From Rikenellaceae bacterium (GTDB lineage Bacteria > Bacteroidota > Bacteroidia > Bacteroidales > Rikenellaceae), in contig SUZN01000004.1 in NCBI GenBank assembly GCA_015059905.1, positions 124,001 through 188,000 of the forward strand: DNA of 64,000 bases, in the 5' to 3' direction. Of this stretch, positions 51,650 through 58,759 are shown piece by piece. Positions within the stretch are counted from its first letter, which is position 1, and each line of letters opens with the position of its first letter. Under the pieces are notes generated by a model. That model saw nothing but the letters and a program-made list of their open reading frames with translations. It was not told where the DNA came from and did no database searches. A program made the position numbers and the translations under genes.

Positions 51650-52066
51650 TTACTGCCAGATTGTCTGGTCTTTGCTGGGCATTTGAGTGAGCATGATGTC
51701 GAGGTCGCCCACGTTTGATGTAAGATGTAGATAGATGTAATCATCATAGAGTTTTATCATCTGACCTGTTATCTTTGAGGAAATAAAATCTTTAGGCATA
51801 AGGCTGATATTGGGCGCGTTGTAGGTGTAGCTGTATTCAACCTTGTGCATTAATTCATCGGTGCCGTAGCCTCGTTTTACAACGGTTAATACAGCGTTCT
51901 CGGAGTCGGTGAACTCCACGGTGGTCTGCTCAAATGTGTCGGAGTTGATAGTGCTGTACCAAGTGCTGTTTGAGAGCGCAGTTGGTATCTCAATACTCTC
52001 CTCTTTTGAGCAGGCGAAAAGTGCTGCTGTGGCAATAATAATTGCGCTGAAAATAAGTTTTCTCAT
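51650..52066 (-). CDS. Small lipoprotein of unknown function
   Basis: A 138-residue lipoprotein (lipobox LFAC, Cys19). The mature part is all-beta-like with alternating polar and hydrophobic stretches (STWYSTINSDTFEQTTVEF), similar in style to lipocalin-like proteins of this order, but no family is recognised. It lies 14 bases after the barrel gene at 52081 and is probably co-expressed with the two barrel proteins. Confidence 0.7.
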   Translation of the reverse strand: MRKLIFSAIIIATAALFACSKEESIEIPTALSNSTWYSTINSDTFEQTTVEFTDSENAVLTVVKRGYGTDELMHKVEYSYTYNAPNISLMPKDFISSKITGQMIKLYDDYIYLHLTSNVGDLDIMLTQMPSKDQTIWQ

Positions 52067-52080
52067 GGTTTGATTTAATA

Positions 52081-52599
52081 TTATCGGTTCTTGTATTTAA
52101 TTTTGTTCTCCTTACCTCCTCCGAAAACAAATCCGAGCGAGATGCCAGCGTCTGCAAAATTATTATAGCTGGGAATGATATTTAAGTAACCAGTGATACG
52201 CAGGCGGTCGCAAATCTCAATGCCGAAGCGTGGCATAAGGTGGAAATAGTATGAATTATCAATCTTGGGCACATAGTCTCCAGGTATTGAAATATATAAT
52301 CCTGTACCTATTCCGACAAAGGGCGAAACTCTTTTCTCTTGAGCAAAATTGTAGTCGGAAATGATGTTGAAACTATTGCCACTCCCTCCAGCAACGGCTA
52401 TTCCATCAACACAGGCTCTTGCGCCAATATCCCAGTGTTGTGGAAAGTTATATCGAAGTTCGACTGCGCCCGATGCGAAGGAGTTTAGAGTTCCGACATT
52501 TAGCTCTATCTCAAAATGCTTGACTACTCTGTTTGGGTTTTGAGCAAATAGAGCGGTCGCAGAGAGCAGGATGATGAAAATTAGTGATAGCTTTCTCAT
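52081..52599 (-). CDS. Outer-membrane beta-barrel protein, single unit
   Basis: A 172-residue protein with a signal peptide and a beta-barrel pattern of alternating residues. The landmarks FEIELNVGTLNSF, ELRYNFPQHWDIGARA, SDYNFAQEKRVSPFVGIG, LMPRFGIEI and GISLGFVFGGGK repeat, in the same order, in both halves of the protein encoded at 52672. So this is the single-unit version of that fused protein. Probably a small eight-strand barrel. Function unknown. Confidence 0.75.
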   Translation of the reverse strand: MRKLSLIFIILLSATALFAQNPNRVVKHFEIELNVGTLNSFASGAVELRYNFPQHWDIGARACVDGIAVAGGSGNSFNIISDYNFAQEKRVSPFVGIGTGLYISIPGDYVPKIDNSYYFHLMPRFGIEICDRLRITGYLNIIPSYNNFADAGISLGFVFGGGKENKIKYKNR

Positions 52600-52671
52600 A
52601 ATCTTTATGTTTACACACTGTCAAAACGATATAAATTGCGGTGTAGTATGCCGCCGCTGTAAAAATTTAAT

Positions 52672-53619
52672 TTATTTGCTGCCGCCACCGATGGCAACAC
52701 CGAATGAGAGGAGTAGCTCGGCTGTCTTGAAATTATAGGTATTTACAGTGGCTGTGAGGCGGAAGCGTTTCAATAGCTCAACTCCGACGCGAGGGTAGAA
52801 GCAGAAACAACCCTCTGATTCGGCGCAGCAAGCATCGCCATAAGTGTCGAGGGCTTCATCAATGTTGAGGATGTCGGTGATGGCATAGCCAGCTCCTAAA
52901 CCGCAAAACAGAGTTGCATTTTTCTTGCGCAGGAATAGGTAGTCTCCCACGGTAGTGATGCGAAAGCCACAGAAATCTATCGCAGAATTCACACCAATAT
53001 CCCACGGACGAAGGAAATTGTAACGCGCTTCAAGCGAGAAATTTATGAAACTTTGGGTTGCGATACCCACGCTTGGCTCAAACTCAAAGTGATAGGTGTT
53101 TTTATCCTTGTTCTCTATCTTGCTGCCACCAAAGACAAAACCTGCCGAGAAACCCAGTCCGTTTGTGTATGACTGACCCTTGTTGGAGAATGTGTTGTAG
53201 TAGGCGGTTAGGCGTGCGCGATTGAAAAATTCTACACCTGCGCGTGGCATAAAATGAAACACCGTGTGTCGGTTGGTGCTATTGGTATAGGAATCATAGT
53301 CTTCGCGTGTTGTGACACCCATACCTGCACCAACGAAGAATGAAATAGGTTTGCCCTGTCGGAAGTTGTAGTCCGACACTATGTCGTAGGTGGTGGGATA
53401 ACTTCCACTATCTGCGTTAATACGACCGTTATTCACTCTAAAACCCACATCCCACGGCGAACGGAAGTTGTATCGACCCTCAAGTCCTAACGATGAGAAT
53501 GAACTGAATGTTGCAATGATAACTTCGACCTCGCAAGCTGTGACTTTTCGCTCTGGGGCTTGTGCAAAGGATGTCCCTGCGAGCAGGAGTAGGACGAATG
53601 AAAGGATAAATTTTCTCAT
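52672..53619 (-). CDS. Outer-membrane protein built of two fused barrel units
   Basis: A 315-residue protein with a signal peptide and two tandem units (about 20-165 and 172-315). Each has the same order of landmarks: an opening strand, the SLEGRYNF/SLEARYNF region with PWDVGF/PWDIGV, an FxGAG/FCGLGAG turn, FxPRxGVE, and an end like FVFGGSK/VAIGGGSK. The second unit carries an extra CCAESEGCFCF cysteine cluster that the single-unit protein lacks. It looks like a duplication of a small barrel. First gene of a three-gene operon, with its own promoter at 53649. Confidence 0.78.
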   Translation of the reverse strand: MRKFILSFVLLLLAGTSFAQAPERKVTACEVEVIIATFSSFSSLGLEGRYNFRSPWDVGFRVNNGRINADSGSYPTTYDIVSDYNFRQGKPISFFVGAGMGVTTREDYDSYTNSTNRHTVFHFMPRAGVEFFNRARLTAYYNTFSNKGQSYTNGLGFSAGFVFGGSKIENKDKNTYHFEFEPSVGIATQSFINFSLEARYNFLRPWDIGVNSAIDFCGFRITTVGDYLFLRKKNATLFCGLGAGYAITDILNIDEALDTYGDACCAESEGCFCFYPRVGVELLKRFRLTATVNTYNFKTAELLLSFGVAIGGGSK

Positions 53620-53648
53620 AGTTGAAAGGTTTATGCGTTATGCTAATT

Positions 53649-53680
53649 CAAATTTAGGAAAAATTGGTCGAAATATCAAA
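53649..53680 (-). promoter_or_regulatory. Promoter of the double-barrel operon
   Basis: On the minus strand TTTG (53677-53680), 20 bases, then TAAATTTG (53649-53656), about 30 bases before the ATG at 53619. Confidence 0.8.
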
Positions 53681-53721
53681 ATATGTGATAAGAAAATGTT
53701 GTGGTATAACTATAAGTGATA

Positions 53722-53730
53722 CCCCCCCCC
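53722..53730. repeat. Homopolymer tract of nine C
   Basis: Run of nine C (nine G on the coding strand of the barrel operon), about 40 bases upstream of the -33 element of that operon. Such tracts are prone to length change during replication. Confidence 0.85.
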
Positions 53731-53768
53731 TGAAGAGTATAAGTATAAGTTATTTTTATAGTGTAAGG

Positions 53769-53803
53769 CAAAAAAAGTTGCCCTTCCGCTGGAAAGGCAA
53801 CTC
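53769..53803 (-). terminator. ffh terminator
   Basis: GTTGCC (53777-53782) pairs with GGCAAC (53796-53801), extended by TCC/GGA; on the minus strand a T-run follows. Just after the ffh stop. Confidence 0.88.
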
Positions 53804-53825
53804 CTAATATAATATGTCGCACTGA

Positions 53826-55157
53826 CTATCGGCGGAAACCACCGCGTGGCATACGTGGCATCTTCATATTACCGCCCGCCACCATCTTCATCATCTTGCG
53901 AGTATCCTCAAACTGCTTCATCAGACGGTTTACATCTGCCATAGTAGTACCCGAACCCTTGGCGATACGCTCACGACGACGTGCGTTGATAATCTCTGGG
54001 TTCTCACGCTCGGCAGGGGTCATCGAGCCGATGATAGCCTCCACCTGCTTGAATGCGTCATCTGGAATATCTACATTCTTCAACATCTTGCCCATACCAG
54101 GGATCATCGAAGCGATATCCTTCAGGTTACCCATCTTCTTGATCTGGTTGATCTGGTCGATAAAGTCGTTGAAGTTAAACTGGTTCTTCACAATCTTCTT
54201 CTTCAGACGACGTGCAGCCTCCTCGTCGTACTGCTCCTGCGCACGCTCAACGAGTGAAACCACATCACCCATACCCAAGATACGGTCTGCCATACGCTCT
54301 GGGTGGAATACCTGCAAGGCATCCATCTTCTCGCCGCTTGAGATAAACTTCAAAGGCTTGTTCACCACCGAGCGGATAGAGATAGCAGCACCACCACGAG
54401 TATCACCATCCAACTTGGTGAGTACCACGCCGTCGAAATCAAGACGGTCGTTGAACTCCTTGGCGGTGTTCACTGCATCCTGACCTGTCATTGAGTCCAC
54501 CACGAAGAGTGTCTCGCTTGGGTTTACGGCAGCCTTGATAGCGGTAATCTCCTGCATCATAGCCTCATCCACCGCAAGACGACCCGCAGTATCGACAATC
54601 ACTACATTGTATGACTTCTGACGAGCATACTGGATAGCGTTCTCGGCAATCTGCACAGGGTTCATATTACCCTCTTCGGTATATACCTCCACGCCAATCT
54701 GCTCACCCAAAACCTTTAACTGGTCGATAGCGGCAGGGCGGTAAACGTCACCCGCAACGAGCAATACGTGGCGACCCTTCTTGGTCTTTAGGAGCGATGC
54801 GAGCTTGCCAGAGAATGTGGTCTTACCCGAACCCTGCAAACCTGCGATAAGCACAACGGCTGGGTTGCCCTCCAGCTTGATGTCGGTAGCTGTACCACCC
54901 ATCAACTGCGCCAACTCGTCGCGTACAATCTTGGTCATCATCTGACCTGGCTTAACGGCTGTCAATACATCCTGACCCAATGCCTTCTGCTTAACCTCGT
55001 CGGTAAAGTTCTTGGCAACCTTGTAGTTCACATCGGCGTCAATCAGCGCGCGGCGAATCTCCTTGAGTGTTTCGGCAACGTTAATCTCGGTAATCTTGCC
55101 CTCACCCTTCAATATTTTGAACGATCGTTCAAGTTTGTCTGTTAAATTTTCAAACAT
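53826..55157 (-). CDS. ffh: Signal recognition particle protein Ffh (SRP54)
   Basis: Binds SRP RNA and signal sequences of membrane proteins, and directs ribosomes to the membrane. The 443 residues have an N-terminal helical domain, a GTPase domain with GLQGSGKT at 106-113 and DTAGRL, and a methionine-rich M domain ending MKMPRMPRGG. Complete. Its RNA partner is encoded at 44711-44806 in the same window. Own promoter (-7 at 55235). Confidence 0.97.
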   Translation of the reverse strand: MFENLTDKLERSFKILKGEGKITEINVAETLKEIRRALIDADVNYKVAKNFTDEVKQKALGQDVLTAVKPGQMMTKIVRDELAQLMGGTATDIKLEGNPAVVLIAGLQGSGKTTFSGKLASLLKTKKGRHVLLVAGDVYRPAAIDQLKVLGEQIGVEVYTEEGNMNPVQIAENAIQYARQKSYNVVIVDTAGRLAVDEAMMQEITAIKAAVNPSETLFVVDSMTGQDAVNTAKEFNDRLDFDGVVLTKLDGDTRGGAAISIRSVVNKPLKFISSGEKMDALQVFHPERMADRILGMGDVVSLVERAQEQYDEEAARRLKKKIVKNQFNFNDFIDQINQIKKMGNLKDIASMIPGMGKMLKNVDIPDDAFKQVEAIIGSMTPAERENPEIINARRRERIAKGSGTTMADVNRLMKQFEDTRKMMKMVAGGNMKMPRMPRGGFRR

Positions 55158-55234
55158 TGTTTATCTTTTTTAGTTTTATTTCTCAAATCGTGTTTTATGG
55201 TCGCACTCTTGGGTGCAATGTATGAAAAATCACG

Positions 55235-55242
55235 CAAAGATA
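55235..55242 (-). promoter_or_regulatory. -7 box for ffh
   Basis: TATCTTTG on the minus strand, 77 bases before the ATG at 55157; the leader is rather long. Confidence 0.75.
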
Positions 55243-55338
55243 TAAAATCTTTCCCATTGAAGAGCCTTTGGTGGCGTTTTTGTTGTGAAATAGTGCGAAA
55301 CTATCAAAAATGAGAGGTTGTGGGAGTGAAAAAATCGC

Positions 55339-55346
55339 TAACTTTG
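55339..55346 (+). promoter_or_regulatory. -7 box for the DUF4491 gene
   Basis: TAACTTTG, with TTG at 55318-55320 (18 bases apart) as a fair -33, 27 bases before ATG 55374. Confidence 0.65.
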
Positions 55347-55373
55347 CCCTCGCAAAACAAAAATTTTTAGAAG

Positions 55374-55655
55374 ATGTATTTTACAGGTTTGATAATAGGC
55401 ATTGCGACGTTTCTTATAATTGGTCTTTTTCATCCGTTGGTGATTAAGGGTGAGTACTATTTCGGCACTCGCATATGGTGGGTCTTTGCCCTGATGGGAG
55501 TGGTGGCAGTAGCGGCTTCGCTGATGATTCAGGATGTGTTGTGGTCAACCCTTTTGGCGGTGTGGGGTGCATCGTCGTTCTGGTCGATAGGTGAGCTGTT
55601 CGAGCAGAAGAAACGTGTCGAAAAAGGGTGGTTTCCCAAGCGCGAAAAGAAGTAG
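55374..55655 (+). CDS. DUF4491 family membrane protein
   Basis: A 93-residue protein with three membrane helices and the order typical of DUF4491: FTGLIIGIATFLIIGLFHPL at the start, KGEYYFGTRIWWVF in the middle, WSIGELFEQKKRV at the end. No known function; inner membrane by topology. Divergent from ffh and alone in its transcript. Confidence 0.82.
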   Translation: MYFTGLIIGIATFLIIGLFHPLVIKGEYYFGTRIWWVFALMGVVAVAASLMIQDVLWSTLLAVWGASSFWSIGELFEQKKRVEKGWFPKREKK

Positions 55656-55678
55656 TTGCGAAAGACTGAAAATATACG

Positions 55679-55726
55679 AATAAACAGTTGTTGCAAAACT
55701 TGCAGTAACTGTTTATTTTGTTTTGA
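55679..55726. terminator. Terminator between the DUF4491 and MazG-like genes
   Basis: AATAAACAGTT pairs with AACTGTTTATT, then TTGTTTTG. Suits the plus-strand gene and, by symmetry, the facing one. Confidence 0.8.
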
Positions 55727-55751
55727 TATTTAGTCGGTTGTAGCTTATTAT

Positions 55752-56072
55752 CTAAAGTTTTGGATTAAGTTTGTGACGCTCCCTGTCTCGCGTAGTTTTC
55801 TTCTCGAAATTTCGCTCCATCGCCTGCTCTAAATCTATGCCTGTCTGGTTGGCTATGCAGGTCAAAACCCACAACACATCTGCTATCTCATCGGCTATGT
55901 TATCCTTCTCGCCCGCCTTGAATGATTGGTCGCCAAAGCGGCGTGCCATCACACGTGCCAATTCTCCCACCTCTTCAGTAAGAATAGCCATATTTGTCAG
56001 TTCGCTGAAGTATCTCACACCATAGGTGTGTATCCATTCATCCACTCTTTGTTGCAACTCTTTTATCTCCAT
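55752..56072 (-). CDS. MazG-like nucleotide pyrophosphohydrolase
   Basis: A 106-residue all-alpha NTP pyrophosphatase of the MazG type, single domain. Metal ligands are in TEEVGE (Glu33, Glu34, Glu37) and DEIADVLW (Asp61, Glu62, Asp65). Probably hydrolyses a non-canonical or modified NTP; house-cleaning function. A -7 box lies just upstream at 56091. Confidence 0.9.
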   Translation of the reverse strand: MEIKELQQRVDEWIHTYGVRYFSELTNMAILTEEVGELARVMARRFGDQSFKAGEKDNIADEIADVLWVLTCIANQTGIDLEQAMERNFEKKTTRDRERHKLNPKL

Positions 56073-56090
56073 TTTCGTGGTTTTTTATTT

Positions 56091-56098
56091 CAAAGTTA
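56091..56098 (-). promoter_or_regulatory. -7 box for the MazG-like gene
   Basis: TAACTTTG on the minus strand, 18 bases before the ATG at 56072. Confidence 0.65.
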
Positions 56099-56170
56099 AT
56101 GAAATATTTAATTCAAGCATAAGCGTTGATTGCTAAATTTGCTAAAAAAGAGTTGATTTACAATATATTT

Positions 56171-56201
56171 TTTGCACATATTGCTTTTTTTTTTATCTTT
56201 G
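56171..56201 (+). promoter_or_regulatory. Promoter of the GH127 array, with a ten-T tract in the spacer
   Basis: TTTG at 56171-56174, 19 bases, then TATCTTTG at 56194-56201. The spacer ends in ten consecutive T (56185-56194), the last being the first base of the -7 box. A gain or loss in the tract would change the spacing of a promoter whose length now fits the consensus. Confidence 0.8.
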
Positions 56202-56245
56202 CCAATCGTAGGAAAATGTGTCAATACTAACGAAAAAATTATACT

Positions 56246-58747
56246 ATGCGATTTATTAAATTTTTGCCAGCCATTGCACTCGGTGCGATTGCTGTGTCGT
56301 CGTGTCAAAAGACTACGATTGAGCGCGAGCGCGAGCCGCTTACGCCTATGTCATTCGAGAAGGTGACGCTGGAGGATGATTTCTGGCTGCCTCGTCTGAA
56401 GACTCAGAAGGAGACCCTTGTGCCATTCTCACTGGAGAAGACCCGTTTCTCGGTTGAGAACCTTCGCCGTGTGGGTCAGTACCTCAAGGGTGAGAAGGTG
56501 ACAAAACCTTTCGAGGGTGCGTTGTTTGTGGCATCCGACCTCTTTAAGGTGATGGAGGGTGCTGCTTACCTTCTGACTCTGGAGAAGGATGCAGAGCTTG
56601 AGGCGCAGATGGATGAGATTATCGAGATCATTGCTTCAGCGCAGGCTCCAAACGGTTATCTCTATGAGCATCACATCCTGCCCGAGCATCTGCGTAATCA
56701 GGGCAACTACTGGGGTACGGGTCACAAGCCTTACTCAAAGGTGATGTACAGCCACGAGCTCTACAATATGGGTCATATGTACGAGGGTGCGGTGGCTTAT
56801 TATCAGGCTACTGGCAAGCGCAAGTGGTTGGATGTTGCGGAGAAGAATGCGCAGCACATTAACAAAGTATTCTTTGAGGGTGATCCCGACTATAATGGTG
56901 GCAAGCCTATTATGCAGGCACCAGGTCATCAAGAGATTGAGCTTGCACTCATCAAGATGCACCGCGTAACAGGCAATAAGCTCTATGCCGAGATGGCGAA
57001 GAAGTTTGTTGATATTCGTGGTACGGAGCTTAGCAAGCAGGCGGAGGGCTCTGCGCAGGGCGAGTATTGTCAGGCGCATATCCCTGTAAGAGAGCAGATG
57101 GAGGCTGTGGGTCACTCTGTTCGTGCGACATATCTCTACTCTGGTATGGCTGATGTGGTTTCGATGACAGGTGATACAACGCTGTTGCCATCGCTTAACT
57201 CTATATGGCACGATATCGTTGACCGTAAGATGCATATCAACGGTGGTCTGGGTGCTGTGCCAGGTATCGAGGGCTTTGGTCCTGCGTATGCTCTGCCAAA
57301 TAAGGATACCTATGACGAGACTTGTGCTGCGGTTGGTAACGTATTCTTCAACTACCGTATGTTCCTTATGTCGGGCGAGGCAAAGTATGTAGATGTGGCG
57401 GAGGTTGCACTCTACAACAATGTCTTGGCTGGTGTAAATCTTGAGGGTAACAAGTTCTTCTATGTAAACGTACTGGAGGCTGATGGCAAGAAACCATTTA
57501 ATCACGGCACGGCGGGTCGTTCTCCTTGGTTTGGTACTGCCTGCTGTCCATCAAATATGGCACGTTTGATTCCTCAGATTTCGGGAATGACCTACTCATA
57601 TAGCGACGATGATATTTACACTGCGTTCTATGCTGGTAACTCTACCGTAGTGCCTTTGGCGGCGGGTGATGTTGCTTTGAGGCAGACTACCGACTACCCA
57701 TTCGATGGCAAGGTGACTATCGAGGTTAATCCTGCCGAGGCAGGTGAGGAGTTTACCCTTTGGTTGCGTGTTCCAACCTGGTGTGGTGAGCAGTTTGTAC
57801 CAGGCGAGCTCTACTCTTATGCCGATAACAATCAGTCAAAGGTTGTGGCAAAGGTAAACGGCAAGAGAGTTCGTACAAATGTTGTGGATGGCTATATGCC
57901 TGTGCAGCGTGCCTGGAATGAGGGCGACAAGGTTGAGCTGGAGCTTCCTATGCCTGTGCGTTACTCGGTGGCAGACGAGCGTGTTGAGGCTGATGTAAAT
58001 CGTGTCTGCATAACTCGTGGTCCATTGGTATATTGCGCCGAGCAGCCTGATAACGAGTTTGTGGCATCTACCTACGTTGTTAATAATATTGGTGATCAGG
58101 GTGAGGTTGCTACATTCTCTGAAGGTATTATGAGTGGTATCAACAACATCACCCTCAAGAGCGAGAGCGTCGATATTCTGGAGGGTACAACAACCCCTGC
58201 TACACTGAAGCTCATTCCTTACTATGCTTGGAATAACCGAGGCGACAATATGACAATGAATGTGTGGTTTGCCCGCGATGCGGAGACTGTCGTAAAGGGA
58301 ATGATTCGCACAACTGGTAATGTGATGAATGTTGAGGCGTCATACACCTTCTCTGGTGATGACCCAATCGCTGTGGCTGACGGCAAGCATCCTAAATCTT
58401 CGGCTGATGGCTCTATCCCACGCTGGACAAGCTGGTCGGAGCACCAGTTGGGTAAGTCGCAGACTCTGGAGGTGACACTGCGTAAGGAGCAGAAGATTGA
58501 GAGCGTCTCAATCTATTGGTTTGACGATAGAGATGGTGTATATCTGCCAAAGGAGTGGTCAATGGAGTATAAGGATGGTGAGGAGTGGAAGCCATTTCAG
58601 CCTTATGTGACTGACCGTTTCGGTGTGGAGCCCGACAAGTTTAATATGGTGCATCCTCACGGCGAGGTGACAACACGTGTGTTGCGAATAAATATGACAC
58701 CACAGCCAAACAAGGCGGTGGGTGTGCTGGAGTTGGTAATTGAATAA
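56246..58747 (+). CDS. GH127-type (DUF1680) lipoprotein, copy 1
   Basis: An 833-residue lipoprotein (lipobox VSSC, Cys20). GH127 enzymes are beta-L-arabinofuranosidases with a zinc-bound cysteine nucleophile. The alpha/alpha-barrel carries Glu358-Thr-Cys360 (in DETCAAVGN) and the pair Cys433-Cys434 (in GTACCPSNMAR), matching the Zn ligands of the characterised Bifidobacterium enzyme. Two beta domains follow, the last (about 700-833) extra to that enzyme and looking like a discoidin-type carbohydrate-binding domain (SVSIYWFDDRDG). First of three tandem paralogues, 12 bases before the next. Confidence 0.92.
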   Translation: MRFIKFLPAIALGAIAVSSCQKTTIEREREPLTPMSFEKVTLEDDFWLPRLKTQKETLVPFSLEKTRFSVENLRRVGQYLKGEKVTKPFEGALFVASDLFKVMEGAAYLLTLEKDAELEAQMDEIIEIIASAQAPNGYLYEHHILPEHLRNQGNYWGTGHKPYSKVMYSHELYNMGHMYEGAVAYYQATGKRKWLDVAEKNAQHINKVFFEGDPDYNGGKPIMQAPGHQEIELALIKMHRVTGNKLYAEMAKKFVDIRGTELSKQAEGSAQGEYCQAHIPVREQMEAVGHSVRATYLYSGMADVVSMTGDTTLLPSLNSIWHDIVDRKMHINGGLGAVPGIEGFGPAYALPNKDTYDETCAAVGNVFFNYRMFLMSGEAKYVDVAEVALYNNVLAGVNLEGNKFFYVNVLEADGKKPFNHGTAGRSPWFGTACCPSNMARLIPQISGMTYSYSDDDIYTAFYAGNSTVVPLAAGDVALRQTTDYPFDGKVTIEVNPAEAGEEFTLWLRVPTWCGEQFVPGELYSYADNNQSKVVAKVNGKRVRTNVVDGYMPVQRAWNEGDKVELELPMPVRYSVADERVEADVNRVCITRGPLVYCAEQPDNEFVASTYVVNNIGDQGEVATFSEGIMSGINNITLKSESVDILEGTTTPATLKLIPYYAWNNRGDNMTMNVWFARDAETVVKGMIRTTGNVMNVEASYTFSGDDPIAVADGKHPKSSADGSIPRWTSWSEHQLGKSQTLEVTLRKEQKIESVSIYWFDDRDGVYLPKEWSMEYKDGEEWKPFQPYVTDRFGVEPDKFNMVHPHGEVTTRVLRINMTPQPNKAVGVLELVIE

Positions 58748-58759
58748 ACCTAAAATATT

